Shown here: piece after piece, positions 17,954 through 27,564 of the stretch
Layout: every line of letters begins with the position of its first letter
Numbering within the stretch: position 1 is the stretch's first letter
Assembly (NCBI RefSeq): GCF_000025185.1
Contig: NC_013720.1
Location: 5,890,001-5,954,000, forward strand
Reading direction: 5' to 3'
DNA length: 64,000 nt
DNA from: Pirellula staleyi DSM 6068
GTDB taxonomy: Bacteria; Planctomycetota; Planctomycetia; Pirellulales; Pirellulaceae
Translations under genes and position numbers: made by a program
Notes under the pieces: model-generated
Database searches by the model: none
Told to the model about the DNA's origin: nothing
Seen by the model: only the letters and a program-made list of their open reading frames with translations

Positions 17954-19339
17954 TTAGACGTGGAGCCCTTCGATCGGCTCGGCGCTGTTAATGGCCCGGA
18001 CCATATCCTGCGGCAAACCGGTTAAAAGACGCACTTTTCCCATATCGAGTACGGTGTGCATAATCGTGGCGATCAGGTTCGAGATGCCAATCGGATCGGT
18101 GGCAGGCTCACCAGCCGACTTGTCGCTTTGGCCAATCACTTGCCCCATTTGCAGGCCACCACCGGCGAGGAGCAGCGGCGCAAGGCCACCCCAGTGATCA
18201 CGACCGCCGCCAGCATTCATGCGCGGAGTGCGCCCCATTTCACCAGTGGCGACGAGCAGGATTTTCTTATCGAGCCCGCGCTCTTTTAGATCGTCCATCA
18301 GCGCAGCCACTGCGTGGTCCATCGGTTGTCCGGCGTAACGCATGCCTTCGTCGACACCAGCATTGTTGGCGTCGGCATGAAAGTCCCACACGAAATTAGT
18401 AGTCACCGTCACAAATCGGCAACCTGACTCGCACAAACGACGCGCGAGAAGCAGCAACTTGCCGAGGCACTGCGAGTGATCGACATAGCGCGGGTGGTTG
18501 TTCCACTTCTTACTGATTTGGGAAGGTGCCACGAGTGGCGACGTGTCGTACATCGCGATCGTGCGGGGATCTTCATGCTTGAGATCGAACGCCTGCGCGA
18601 CCCCACCGAGAATGGTGTCGAATGCTTGTTCGCGAAATCGATCGAGCCCTTCCCCCTGGTTCTCGAGCGAGCCTTTGAGTCGATCGAGTCCCGAGAGCAG
18701 ATTGCGGCGATCGTCGAGTCGCGCCATCGGAAGTTCGAGCTGCATATCTTTTTGCAATTGACCGCCGCCACCAGGAACAAAGGGGACGAACCCTTGACCG
18801 AGCGAACCAGCGGCGTCGAACTTACCGAATTGATCGATGTTCGGCATCGCATTGGCATCGACCGCGCGAGGAAACAAGGCGCTCGTCGTCGGCATGCCCG
18901 ACTTGGCATCGGTGGCTCCGAGAACACGTGCAATCACGCTGCCGAGATTCGCGCCGAGCGAGTGCTTGGAAACGACCGGCTTGATATCGTGGTTTCCGTC
19001 CCCGGTATGAAACGAGCGAACCACTGCCAAACGATCGGCGCGGGCGGCCAACTTTTCCATCGTGCTGCCGAAGGTTACACCGGGCAACTTCGTCGGAATC
19101 TCGCCAGTGACGCTCCGCACACCAGCGGGTGCCGACATTTTCGGATCGAACGTTTCCTGCTGAGGTGGCCCGCCGCTGCAGTGCAAAAAGATGACCGATT
19201 TACCGGTCGCCAGTCCCTCGGCCTGTGCAGCTCCCGCTCGCAAAAGATCGGGAAGCGACAGCCCCGCTAAAGCGAGCGAACCGATACGCAAAAATGCCCG
19301 GCGGCTGGGTCCGCGTCTTGGATCGACGAAGGAGAGCAT
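17954..19339 (-). CDS. DUF1501 family protein (alkaline phosphatase-like fold), copy A
   Basis: The product of 461 residues begins with a twin-arginine leader (SRRAFLRIGSLALAGLSLP), so it is probably exported folded. The body has the DUF1501 pattern related to the sulfatase/alkaline phosphatase superfamily, with FLHCSGGPPQQETFDPK, GDGNHDIKP, ATGEMGRTPRMN and GRDHWG blocks that may hold metal ligands. AGGAG lies just upstream of the ATG at 19339, which decides this start over a longer frame. DUF1501 genes in planctomycetes usually sit next to cytochrome/DUF1549/DUF1553 genes, as here. Substrate is unknown. This copy differs more from the other two than they do from each other. Confidence 0.88.
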   Translation of the reverse strand: MLSFVDPRRGPSRRAFLRIGSLALAGLSLPDLLRAGAAQAEGLATGKSVIFLHCSGGPPQQETFDPKMSAPAGVRSVTGEIPTKLPGVTFGSTMEKLAARADRLAVVRSFHTGDGNHDIKPVVSKHSLGANLGSVIARVLGATDAKSGMPTTSALFPRAVDANAMPNIDQFGKFDAAGSLGQGFVPFVPGGGGQLQKDMQLELPMARLDDRRNLLSGLDRLKGSLENQGEGLDRFREQAFDTILGGVAQAFDLKHEDPRTIAMYDTSPLVAPSQISKKWNNHPRYVDHSQCLGKLLLLARRLCESGCRFVTVTTNFVWDFHADANNAGVDEGMRYAGQPMDHAVAALMDDLKERGLDKKILLVATGEMGRTPRMNAGGGRDHWGGLAPLLLAGGGLQMGQVIGQSDKSAGEPATDPIGISNLIATIMHTVLDMGKVRLLTGLPQDMVRAINSAEPIEGLHV

Positions 19340-19497
19340 CGCTATCTCCTGACAGGCAAGCACTTTAGGTGGGAACAATCGACGCTTGGCTGGAGCACCG
19401 TAGGGAACCAAAACCAGCCAGCGCATGGGAGGGATGTCAAAACTTATCGACTATCACTGATGCGTGCAAGCAATTTTTCTCGCCGTGGTCGATCCGA

Positions 19498-20955
19498 TCA
19501 GGCAATCATCTTCTCCACAATTTCGCCATGCACGTCGGTCAGGCGGAAGTCGCGTCCTTGGAAACGGAAGGTCAGTTTTTTGTGATCGAGTCCGAGCAAG
19601 TGGAGCAGCGTGGCGTGTAGGTCGTGAACATGCACTTTGTCTTCGACAGCGTAATAGCCAATCTCGTCGGTCCTGCCGATGGAGACGCCGGGTTTCGTGC
19701 CACCACCAGCCAGCCACATGGTGAAGCTCTCGACGTGGTGATCGCGCCCGACGAAGTCGCGCGGCTCTCCTTGAGGTGTGCGTCCGAACTCGCCCCCCCA
19801 AACCACAATCGTGTCTTCGAGCAGCCCACGCTGTTTGAGATCTTGCACCAGCGCCGCGGCACCTTGATCGGTCTCTTGGCAGATTTTGTCGAGCGAAACA
19901 CCTAGCTCGGTCCCACGATTGCCGTGATGGTCCCAGTCGGTGTGATACAGCTGAACGAATCGCACTCCGCGTTCGATTAGGCGGCGTGCAAGCAAGCAGT
20001 TGGTGGCAAACGACGGCTTGCCGGGCTCACAGCCGTAGAGTTTCATCGTCTCGGCGGTCTCTTGCGAAAGATCCATCAACTCCGGCGCGGAGGCTTGCAT
20101 CCGAAACGCCATTTCATAGCTGGCAATGCGCGTTGCAATTTCAGGATCGCCCGTGGCATCCATGCGAAACTTGTTCATCTGCGCGACTGAGGAAGTGAAT
20201 CGCTGCTGCGCTTCGTTATCGATCCCCTCAGGATTGCTGAGATTCAAAATCGGCTGTCCGCTGCTTCGGAGTGGTACGCCTTGGTACGTCGTCGGCAAGA
20301 AACCGCTACCCCAGTTCGGCGCACCACCACGGGGTCCGCGTGGCCCCGACTGCAGCACCACGAAACCTGGTAGATCGGTCGACTCACTACCGATGCCATA
20401 GGTGAGCCAGGCTCCCATACTCGGACGACCAAACAGCGGCGAACCGGTGTTCATGAAAAACTTGGCGGGACCATGGTTGAACACGTCGGTCTTCACCGCG
20501 CGGAGCATGCAGATATCGTCGACGATCTTCGACAAATGGGGCAAGCATTCCGAGACCGTTTGTCCACTCTCGCCATGCTGCGCGAATTTGCGTTTTGTGC
20601 CGAGTAGTTTCGCTTCTCCTTTGATGAAGGCGAAGCGTTTGTTCGACACAAACGAAGGCGGAATCACCTGACCATCGAGTTCCTGTAGTTTGGGCTTGGA
20701 GTCAAAAAGTTCGAGCTGACTCGGTCCACCTGCCATGAACAGGAAAATGACGTTCTTGGCTTTCGCGGGAAAATGCGTCGGCTTGACCGCCAAGGGATTG
20801 ACCGCAGTCGGGCCGGGATTTTCAGCAGCGAAACCGTCCCTCGCAAGGAGCGAACCTGCGGCGATGCCGCCGAGCCCCAACTGGCAATCGCGCAGGAAGT
20901 GACGTCGCGCCACCAGTCGCGCGATCTGCTGCTCGGGAGTTAGCGGGGTCATCAT
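19498..20955 (-). CDS. DUF1501 family protein, copy B
   Basis: The product of 485 residues carries a twin-arginine type leader (ARRHFLRDCQLGLGGIAAG) and DUF1501 blocks: [40 protein letters not shown] and the C-terminal [18 protein letters not shown] lies upstream of the ATG at 20955, and the cytochrome gene stops only 19 bases before it, so the two are probably coupled. The C terminus closely resembles that of the DUF1501 protein at 50167-51645. It probably acts outside the cytoplasm together with the haem protein, but the reaction is not known. Confidence 0.88.
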   Translation of the reverse strand: MMTPLTPEQQIARLVARRHFLRDCQLGLGGIAAGSLLARDGFAAENPGPTAVNPLAVKPTHFPAKAKNVIFLFMAGGPSQLELFDSKPKLQELDGQVIPPSFVSNKRFAFIKGEAKLLGTKRKFAQHGESGQTVSECLPHLSKIVDDICMLRAVKTDVFNHGPAKFFMNTGSPLFGRPSMGAWLTYGIGSESTDLPGFVVLQSGPRGPRGGAPNWGSGFLPTTYQGVPLRSSGQPILNLSNPEGIDNEAQQRFTSSVAQMNKFRMDATGDPEIATRIASYEMAFRMQASAPELMDLSQETAETMKLYGCEPGKPSFATNCLLARRLIERGVRFVQLYHTDWDHHGNRGTELGVSLDKICQETDQGAAALVQDLKQRGLLEDTIVVWGGEFGRTPQGEPRDFVGRDHHVESFTMWLAGGGTKPGVSIGRTDEIGYYAVEDKVHVHDLHATLLHLLGLDHKKLTFRFQGRDFRLTDVHGEIVEKMIA

Positions 20956-20974
20956 CGGAAGGTTCCTGAGAGCG

Positions 20975-23500
20975 CTATTCGCGGGTGATCGTTTCATCGA
21001 GGTTCAGCAGAACGCGGCAGAGCCGTACCCAAGGGACAAACTCGCCAGCGGTTCGATCCTGCAGCTTCAGAGGCGTGGCTGGGAGATGCTTGCTGGCAGG
21101 CTCCTGTTGCTTGGGAGCGATCGCTTCACGCTCGGCATGGAGGACCGCGAGAAGCGCCGCCTGTTCATCGCTGGTTGGCTCGCGAGAGGTGGCGAGGACA
21201 AAAGCATATGCTGCGCGAGTTGCATCGTCGGCTGCTGTCGATTCGGCAAGGACTCGATCTGCCATCGCCACCGCACACTCGAAGAACGCCGCATCGTTAG
21301 CCAGCGTGAGGGACTGAAGTGGCGTGTTGCTACGCAAGCGGCGTGTGCAGGAGGTGTTTGCGCCAGGTGCGTCGAAGACCATCAGCGAAGGATCGGGAGC
21401 ACTGCGCCAGAAGAAGGTATACATGCCGCGACGGAAACGCTGATCGTCTTTCGCGACCACCCAATTCTTGCGGTTTTGGGTAAAGGCATACACGCCGTCG
21501 GGCTGCGGAGGAAAGACACTGGGACCGCCCAGCTCGTTTGTGATCAGTCCGCTGGTTGCCAGAGCGACGTCGCGCACGATTTCAGCATCGAGACGCAAAC
21601 GTGACTGTCGCTCGAGAAGAATGTTTTGCGGATCAATCGTCGCTAAATCACTGCGGACACTCGACGACTGCTGATAAACCGCACTCGTCACCATCAGGCG
21701 ATGCATCGCTTTCACGTTCCACTTTTGCTCGAGGAACTCGGCTGCGAGCCACTCGAGTAGCGCGGGATGCGAAGGCTTGGTCCCCTGCACACCAAAATCA
21801 TCTTCCGTTTCCACAATGCCCCGTCCAAAGAACTTCTGCCAGTCGCGGCTCATCACCACGCGCGGTGTCAGAGGCTGATCGGCAGCCACCAACCATTTCG
21901 CGAGATCGAGTCGTCCACCTTCGCCGGTCGTCGTCGCGAGAGGTGGAAGCACGGCGGGTGATTTCCCCGTGACTTGAGGCCCTGGATCGAGAAAATCTCC
22001 CCGCTTGTGGACGAACGTTTCGCGTGGCTTGGGGCGTTCTTTCACCACCAGCGTTGTTTCAATTTTGGGGACCTGCGCTTCGAGCTTGGCAATCTCGTCG
22101 AGCAGTGGAAACTGCTCACGCGTTTCTTTCATCTTGGCGAAGTGACTAACGATATCTTGCTTCATCTTCGGGCTGCGATTCTCGGGCTTTTGCTCGAGGG
22201 CGACACGCACCGCTTGCGGCAGCTTATCGCGATCGTCTCCCAGAGAGGCTTCCCAGGCTTCACGCGCAAGGCGAATCGCTTCTTCGTTCTCCTTGAGCCC
22301 TTTTTTGAGCTTAGCGATTTGCTGATTCAGTTCGTCGCGGCGCGAGAGATCGCCGCGCATCACCTCCATCATGGAGGGGGCTTCAATAGCGGGCTCATCG
22401 CAATTGTTGAGCATCGCAAAAAACTGATAGAACTCGGCCTGCGTAATGGGGTCGTATTTGTGCGTGTGGCAGCGAGCACAGCCGAGCGTAAGCCCCAGGA
22501 ATACCGATCCGACGGTCGACACACGATCGGCTACTGCTTCCACGCGGAACTGCTCGGGATCGGTTCCACCTTCTTCATTGGTCAGCGTGTTGCGATGAAA
22601 TCCAGTTGCCACCTGCTGCTCGAGTGTGGCCGCAGGGAGCATGTCCCCCGCAATCTGCTCAATCGTGAACTGATCGAAAGGCATCCCTCGGTTGATGGCA
22701 CCGATTACCCATTCGCGATACTTCCAGATGTTTCGCGCGGAGTCGATGGTGTAGCCGTTGCTGTCGGCGTAGCGCGCTAGATCGAGCCAATGGCGGCCCC
22801 AGCGTTCGCCATAAGCGGGTGAAGCCAAGAGTCGATCGACCACTTTCTCATAGGCATCGGGAGACTCGTCGGCCAGGAACGACTGAATTTCTGCGGGGGT
22901 TGGAGGGAGCCCCACGAGGTCGAGATAGACGCGGCGGAGCAACTGGGTTTTGTCGGCGACTGACGATGGCGCAATCCCCTGCTCTTCGAGACGCGCGAGG
23001 ATAAAGTAGTCGATGGGCGTTTGGGGCCACGAGCTGTTTCGGACTGCTGGCAGCGGTGGACGTTGGATTGGCTGAAACGACCAATGATCGGCCCCAGCGA
23101 CCCGGGCGATTTTCTCGTCGGGCAACTTTGCCCCCGCATCGATCCAGGTGGCGAGCAGTTTGATCTGCGTTTCGCTGAGAGGGTCCCCTTCGGTCGGCAT
23201 TTGCGAAATCGTATCGCTTGTGCCACGAACGGCGTGCAGCAGCAAGCTCTTTTCGCTGGCACCTGCGATCAATACTGGTCCGCTATCGCCCCCCGCCAAG
23301 ATTCCAGGCGATGCATCGAGTCGCAGACCGTTTTCCTGTTTCTTTTCGCCATGACACGCCACACAATGCTTAGCGAAGATCGGCTTAATCTCGGTGAGAT
23401 AGTCGGGAGCAGGCGAGCTGGTTTCGGCGCGGAGAAAGGCCGGGCGAGCGGCAAACGCGATCGCGAAAACTGTCGCTAGGAAATAGACGAACCGTCGCAT
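20975..23500 (-). CDS. Planctomycete cytochrome C/DUF1549/DUF1553 protein
   Basis: The 841-residue protein has a signal peptide ([17 protein letters not shown]), a planctomycete-type cytochrome c domain with the haem motif CVACH (residues 46-50) and [12 protein letters not shown] distal Met region, then a DUF1549 domain ([45 protein letters not shown]) and a C-terminal DUF1553 domain (LGLAKWL-type helix, [28 protein letters not shown]). A second CxxCH (CARCH) sits before HKYDPITQ. Proteins of this family are abundant in planctomycetes and thought to act in the periplasm, with proposed but unproven roles in polysaccharide use. It heads an operon with two DUF1501 genes. Confidence 0.9.
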   Translation of the reverse strand: MRRFVYFLATVFAIAFAARPAFLRAETSSPAPDYLTEIKPIFAKHCVACHGEKKQENGLRLDASPGILAGGDSGPVLIAGASEKSLLLHAVRGTSDTISQMPTEGDPLSETQIKLLATWIDAGAKLPDEKIARVAGADHWSFQPIQRPPLPAVRNSSWPQTPIDYFILARLEEQGIAPSSVADKTQLLRRVYLDLVGLPPTPAEIQSFLADESPDAYEKVVDRLLASPAYGERWGRHWLDLARYADSNGYTIDSARNIWKYREWVIGAINRGMPFDQFTIEQIAGDMLPAATLEQQVATGFHRNTLTNEEGGTDPEQFRVEAVADRVSTVGSVFLGLTLGCARCHTHKYDPITQAEFYQFFAMLNNCDEPAIEAPSMMEVMRGDLSRRDELNQQIAKLKKGLKENEEAIRLAREAWEASLGDDRDKLPQAVRVALEQKPENRSPKMKQDIVSHFAKMKETREQFPLLDEIAKLEAQVPKIETTLVVKERPKPRETFVHKRGDFLDPGPQVTGKSPAVLPPLATTTGEGGRLDLAKWLVAADQPLTPRVVMSRDWQKFFGRGIVETEDDFGVQGTKPSHPALLEWLAAEFLEQKWNVKAMHRLMVTSAVYQQSSSVRSDLATIDPQNILLERQSRLRLDAEIVRDVALATSGLITNELGGPSVFPPQPDGVYAFTQNRKNWVVAKDDQRFRRGMYTFFWRSAPDPSLMVFDAPGANTSCTRRLRSNTPLQSLTLANDAAFFECAVAMADRVLAESTAADDATRAAYAFVLATSREPTSDEQAALLAVLHAEREAIAPKQQEPASKHLPATPLKLQDRTAGEFVPWVRLCRVLLNLDETITRE

Positions 23501-23859
23501 CGGCGGGGATACTCGCAAGGGTGAGAGAGTTGCGAAATCGGGCGGGCTGGATCCTTGAGTATCGACTCCTCGTGGAGCCATCGCAAGCGAAATTAGCCCC
23601 TAACCGCTGGTGTCTGCTAGGGTCCAGTCCGCCGAGTGACTTTGCGGCGGTGAAATCCCCCTAACCAACTGCGTCTTCGACAATCTGGCCCAATTACTGG
23701 TCCTCCGTTCATCTGGCGACTACGTTAGAAGTTGGCCCCATCTCCCAGCTAGAGGAAAACGAGGCTTTCCTCGCAAGGTCGCCTCGCTCTAGAATTAAGA
23801 GCTACCCACCAGCCTCTTGCATTTTGCACTTCCCGCCCCATCGCTCCAGGAAAATCGGT
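23501..23859. other. Intergenic region between divergent genes
   Basis: This 359-base stretch should hold promoters for the cytochrome operon (minus) and the barrel-repeat protein (plus). A small hairpin (GAGGAAA at 23752 with TTTCCTC at 23766) and a TAGAAT hexamer at 23790 are visible, but no matching -35 box. Confidence 0.35.
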
Positions 23860-24744
23860 ATGCGTCACTTCACCGCTCAAGGTCGTCGCTTGTTTTCGAT
23901 GGGGATGGCGGCCATCGCCCTACTAATCCTGGCTCAGCCCTCGATTGCGCAAGATATTCCCCGTCCGCCAGAAATGCCGCGCGAACAGCTCCGAACGACC
24001 GGCAAGGTGCTTGGAATTCGTGGTCCCTTGCTGCAGTTCGAGACAGCTGAAGGGGAAAAGTGGGTGGTGCAAATCCAAGCTCGGCCGCAAGACGTGGAGT
24101 ATATCGGCAACGCCGAAGCAGGCTTTTTGAAGCCCGGCATGCTGGTGCGTTTCACGGCCAAAGTGAACAAGCGTGGGGATGCGACCGAGCCTGTCGATCA
24201 ACTGACACTGTTTACCTTGCGGGAAGGTTGGCCGGTGGGTGTGGTGTCGGCTGCTGATCTGGGTGGGGGTGAAGGCCCCGATCTCTTTGAGAGCAAGGAG
24301 GAAGCGCCTGCCCCGAAGCCTGCTCCCAAAACGGTCGAGACACCTACCTATCAAGTCAGCGGTCAGATCGTGAAGATCAGCCGACTTGGGGAAATGACCA
24401 TTAGCGCGGGCTCGGCCAATGTCAAAGCTAAGCTTGATCCCGAGGCGAAGGTTTCGGTCGACATGGCGGACTTCAGCTACGTGATGCCCGGCGATGAAGT
24501 GGCGGTCGAAGGTTGGTACTACCCGGGTCGAAAAGGACAAGGGATAGCGACGCGCGTGAGCGTTACGGCAAAGGAACCGCTGGTCGATCCGAAGAAGAAA
24601 ACTCGTAAGCCACCGATGACCGAAGAGCCAGCTGGTCAAAAAGAGGAAGCTGCCGAGGGGGCCAAGCCTGCTGAAGAAAAAGCTGGCGATGCCAAGCCGG
24701 CTGAAGCCAAAACCGAAGAAGCCAAGCCAGCAGCGAGTGAATAA
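23860..24744 (+). CDS. Secreted protein with two similar beta-rich modules and a Lys/Ala/Glu tail
   Basis: The product of 294 residues has a signal peptide (about 1-31, ending IAQ). Two modules share a pattern of short strands, GKVLGIRGPLLQFETAEG and GQIVKISRLGEMTISAG, each followed by a second half containing KPGMLVRF or MPGDEVAVEG, so the protein looks like a tandem OB-like or SH3-like barrel duplication. The C-terminal 50 residues are a KPAEEKAG-type low-complexity tail. AGGA precedes the ATG at 23860, preferred over an upstream ATG at 23824. The family was not recognised. Confidence 0.7.
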   Translation: MRHFTAQGRRLFSMGMAAIALLILAQPSIAQDIPRPPEMPREQLRTTGKVLGIRGPLLQFETAEGEKWVVQIQARPQDVEYIGNAEAGFLKPGMLVRFTAKVNKRGDATEPVDQLTLFTLREGWPVGVVSAADLGGGEGPDLFESKEEAPAPKPAPKTVETPTYQVSGQIVKISRLGEMTISAGSANVKAKLDPEAKVSVDMADFSYVMPGDEVAVEGWYYPGRKGQGIATRVSVTAKEPLVDPKKKTRKPPMTEEPAGQKEEAAEGAKPAEEKAGDAKPAEAKTEEAKPAASE

Positions 24745-24796
24745 CGATCGCGGCTAAAGATCTCCCAAGCTCGATCCTGGTTCGCTTGGCGAGCGG

Positions 24797-25630
24797 CTAT
24801 TTCATCGGCTCCATCCAGTTGCTGGGTGGGGTCATCTTGAGGGTCCAGAGCACCCCTTGGGTCATGAGGCGTTGATACGCAGGCTCGTCCCAATTGGTGT
24901 GCACGTGTAGTGCTGAAAAACCAAAGCTGCGTCCTTCATCAGGACGTTCCCAGCACCAGCCGATCAGCTCCCATTTGTCGTCGATCTTGGCCTCGATCAG
25001 CGGGGTAATCAGCTGCTGATCTTTGTTCGCTTCGTCGCGCACTTCTTTGAGTCGGTAATAGAACTCATCATAGATTTGTAGTTCGCCGAGACCTTGGGTA
25101 ATCGGGTGCGTTTCGGAGACTGGTCGGATGCTGGTCTTCACGAACTTGTATTTACGATCTTCGCCGCCGTGACAAGCGCCGAATAACGCGACGAACGGAG
25201 GAATCGGCTCCGCCTTGCGCGTTCCCATCCCCCAGTGAATCACCGTGAGTCCACCGCCACGTGCGGCAAACTTGTGGAAGATTTCGAGTCGACGAGGCTC
25301 GGCACTGAGCCACTTCGCACCTTCCGAGAGGAAAAGCACCACGCCATCAGCACCGTCGAGTGCGTCGCTCTTTTCAGGCCACGCAGCTTCGGCCATTTCG
25401 ATTTTGATCTCTAGACCATCGATCGGTTTTAAGAGTTCCGCCAGCCGCTTCTGCCCCAAAACATACTCGTGCGTCCCTACGGGATGACCGTCAGGTCCCT
25501 GGGCGAGAAGTAGCAGTTGCTTGGAACGTTTCGCTGGCTCCTGGGCAAGCGTGTTCTGCGCATCGAGTTGACCGATGAGAGCAAATGCGGCTGTCAGAAG
25601 TACGAACCGAGAGATGGTGCCGCATAGCAT
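24797..25630 (-). CDS. Secreted ThuA-like protein
   Basis: The 277-residue protein starts with a hydrophobic leader (FVLLTAAFALIGQLDAQ). The body resembles ThuA-like proteins (a class I glutamine amidotransferase-like fold common in planctomycetes): LLLLAQGPDGHPVGTHEY, DGVVLFLSEGAKW, a GGGLTVIHWGMG block and SETHPITQGLGELQIYDEFY with the ThuA-type HPI motif and acidic pair. ThuA-like proteins are linked to sugar (trehalose-type) metabolism, but the reaction is not established. The start is uncertain: the frame remains open to an ATG at 25774; the chosen ATG gives the leader but has no clear ribosome-binding site. Confidence 0.8.
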   Translation of the reverse strand: MLCGTISRFVLLTAAFALIGQLDAQNTLAQEPAKRSKQLLLLAQGPDGHPVGTHEYVLGQKRLAELLKPIDGLEIKIEMAEAAWPEKSDALDGADGVVLFLSEGAKWLSAEPRRLEIFHKFAARGGGLTVIHWGMGTRKAEPIPPFVALFGACHGGEDRKYKFVKTSIRPVSETHPITQGLGELQIYDEFYYRLKEVRDEANKDQQLITPLIEAKIDDKWELIGWCWERPDEGRSFGFSALHVHTNWDEPAYQRLMTQGVLWTLKMTPPSNWMEPMK

Positions 25631-25853
25631 GGTGGAGAGCCCTGCTGCTGAAGTGGTGAACAAGATCGAATTGGCTGCTGGAAACAGATCGCCAGGAATA
25701 TCAATCGCTGCGATCGGCTTGCTTTGAAAGCCTGTGCGCACAAAAAAGCAGTCGAGGAGGCCCTTGAGCTTCATCGACTGCTGTGGATTTTGGTAGCTCG
25801 TCGCTAAAGATGCAACGAGCTTCGCTTAAATTCGATCGATCCGACTTGCTGCG

Positions 25854-27110
25854 TTACCGTGCAGCAAGCTCGGCCAATTTTTCGCTACCGTGACGCTCGA
25901 TCACTTCGCGAACATACTCTTGATCCGCAGGGCTAAGACGTTCGACAGGCACAGTCGTGGTGCGACCGGTTGTCTTGAGAATACGTACCTTGCCATCGAG
26001 GATCAGAATCAAACGGCCTTCGACTCGGAAGCCACCGGTGCTGTCGGTCCAGTTGCGAAGCGGAAGACCTTCAGCCGAGATCTTGAAGGGGTCGGCAAAG
26101 GGATCATCAGCAGCGGGGACTGGCGTGTTGGCTGGTGGTGGCTCTTCGGCTGGAACTTCGGCAGCTTCAGCGGCTGGTGCAGCAGGTTCTGCTGCTGGTG
26201 CGGGAGCGGCAGGTTCGCCAAACAGGTCGTCAACAGGATCAGCGGCTGGTGCTGGTGCGGGGGCAGGTGCCTCAGCAGCGGGCGCAGCGACAGGAGCAAA
26301 AGGATCGTCGGCAGCAGGTGCTGGAGCGGGAGCCTCGGCTGGCTCTTCAGCTGGCACAGGTGCAGGAGCGGGAGCTTCAGCAGCCGGAGCAAAGGGATCG
26401 TCTGCAGCGGGTGCTGGCATCGGGGCCGGTGCTGGGGCTTCCGCTGGTTCTTCAGCAGGAGCTGGTGCTTCAGGGGCTGGAGCTTCGGGAGCGGGAGCTT
26501 CGGGAGCGGGAGCCGGTGCTGGCTTGGGAGTGTCGAACAAGTCCCCCAGGTCGTCCGCCGGAGCTGGCATTGGTGCCGGAGCGGGTGCTTCTGGGGCAGG
26601 GACTTCTGGAGCGGGGACTTCTGGTGCAGGGGCTGGTTCAGGAGCAGGAGCTCCCGGAGCCGGAACTGGCGCTGGTTCTGGTGCCGGTGCAGGTGCAGGT
26701 GCTTCAGGCGCTAGCACGGGCGCTGGTGGTTCAGGGGCCGGCGTTTCCGGAGCTGGAACCGGTGCTGGTGGTTCAGGCATTGGAGCCGGAGCGGGAGCTT
26801 CTGGGGCTGGAACCTCAGGCTTTGTTGCCTCAGGGGCTGGCACCTCAGCAGCGGGCGTCATTGGAGCTGGCTCGGGCATCGGTGCAGGAGCTTCTGGCTC
26901 GGGCATCGGGGTCGGTTCCACAGGGGCATCGCCCGCTGCAGCTGCCGCACCAGTTTCCCCGGCAACTTCGCAGCATGGCGGTGGAGGGCAGCAGCGACGC
27001 GAACGTCGAGCAGCCAACCAACGACAGGCCATTGCCGTGTCGATCAGTGTGAGCGAAGCAATCAGACCAACCAACGCCACCTTGCACCATCGTGCGAGCG
27101 ACTTGCGCAT
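25854..27110 (-). CDS. Pro/Ala/Glu-rich exported protein with a C-terminal SHD1 domain
   Basis: The 418-residue product begins with a leader (MRKSLARWCKVALVGLIASL) and a Cys-rich patch (CRWLAARRSRRCCPPPPCC). Most of the body is a long PAPE/PAPAP-type repeat. The final 70 residues (RNWTDSTGGFRVEGRLI through the VPVERLSPADQEYV block) match SHD1, the SLA1 homology domain 1 found in eukaryotic endocytic adaptors and widely in planctomycetes. The repeat probably forms an extended stalk that places SHD1 away from the membrane or wall. The ligand is unknown. Large open frames on the opposite strand across the repeat are compositional shadows. Confidence 0.85.
   Translation of the reverse strand: MRKSLARWCKVALVGLIASLTLIDTAMACRWLAARRSRRCCPPPPCCEVAGETGAAAAAGDAPVEPTPMPEPEAPAPMPEPAPMTPAAEVPAPEATKPEVPAPEAPAPAPMPEPPAPVPAPETPAPEPPAPVLAPEAPAPAPAPEPAPVPAPGAPAPEPAPAPEVPAPEVPAPEAPAPAPMPAPADDLGDLFDTPKPAPAPAPEAPAPEAPAPEAPAPAEEPAEAPAPAPMPAPAADDPFAPAAEAPAPAPVPAEEPAEAPAPAPAADDPFAPVAAPAAEAPAPAPAPAADPVDDLFGEPAAPAPAAEPAAPAAEAAEVPAEEPPPANTPVPAADDPFADPFKISAEGLPLRNWTDSTGGFRVEGRLILILDGKVRILKTTGRTTTVPVERLSPADQEYVREVIERHGSEKLAELAAR
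26130..26935 (-). repeat. Low-complexity Pro-Ala-Glu coding repeat
   Basis: Irregular tandem units of 6-20 codons (PAPAPEAP, PEPAPMP, EAPAPAP and a DDPFAP variant recurring several times) make up this section of the SHD1 gene. Codons are varied, which suggests selection on protein composition rather than a recent slippage array. Confidence 0.8.
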
Positions 27111-27564
27111 CGAAGCAATCTCCAAGTTCAATGTGCGACTAGTTCTATCGTGCCAAACAATGTACATGCAGTATCGAGCTGAAAAACCCAGCCGACACGT
27201 TTATTTCAGGGGCTAGACAGCCATCGAGCGGGCTATCTGGCAGCTTCTATCCGGTCGATTTCGAGCCGTTTCGCTCCACAGGCTTATTCTGCCCAAGGTT
27301 TTCAAGCGACTCGCATAAGTTGGGCATTCAAAAGCCGTTTGTTACGGAAAACCCCAGCTGATCTGACGCCAACGCGACACTTCCCGACGGAAGCGTCCTG
27401 AAGCAACAGCGTAACATCACGAGTGAAATCGCTGCCGCCCGAGCGAAGTGCGTCAAACCTTGCGCAACTTATCTCGATTATGCTACCCCGCAGGAAAGAG
27501 CCTAGCAACCAAATCTGCTGGCACCGATTTTTGGGGTACGGTCAGAGACGACCAGATTTGCCAG
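27111..27564. other. Intergenic region of about 450 bases
   Basis: It lies between the 3' end of the histidine kinase gene and the 5' end of the SHD1 gene, both on the minus strand, so it should hold the SHD1 promoter. No terminator, RNA structure or credible small gene was identified. Confidence 0.4.

Noticed and set aside
26130-26935. CRISPR-like or tandem DNA repeat array
   Set aside because: Units vary in length and codon choice and read through as one protein; there are no conserved repeats with unique spacers.
25890-27216. Long plus-strand open frames with Gly/Ala/Ser-rich or Gln/Leu-rich products
   Set aside because: They are shadows of the Pro/Ala/Glu repeat on the minus strand, whose GC-rich codons keep other frames open. 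They have no ribosome-binding site and no domain.
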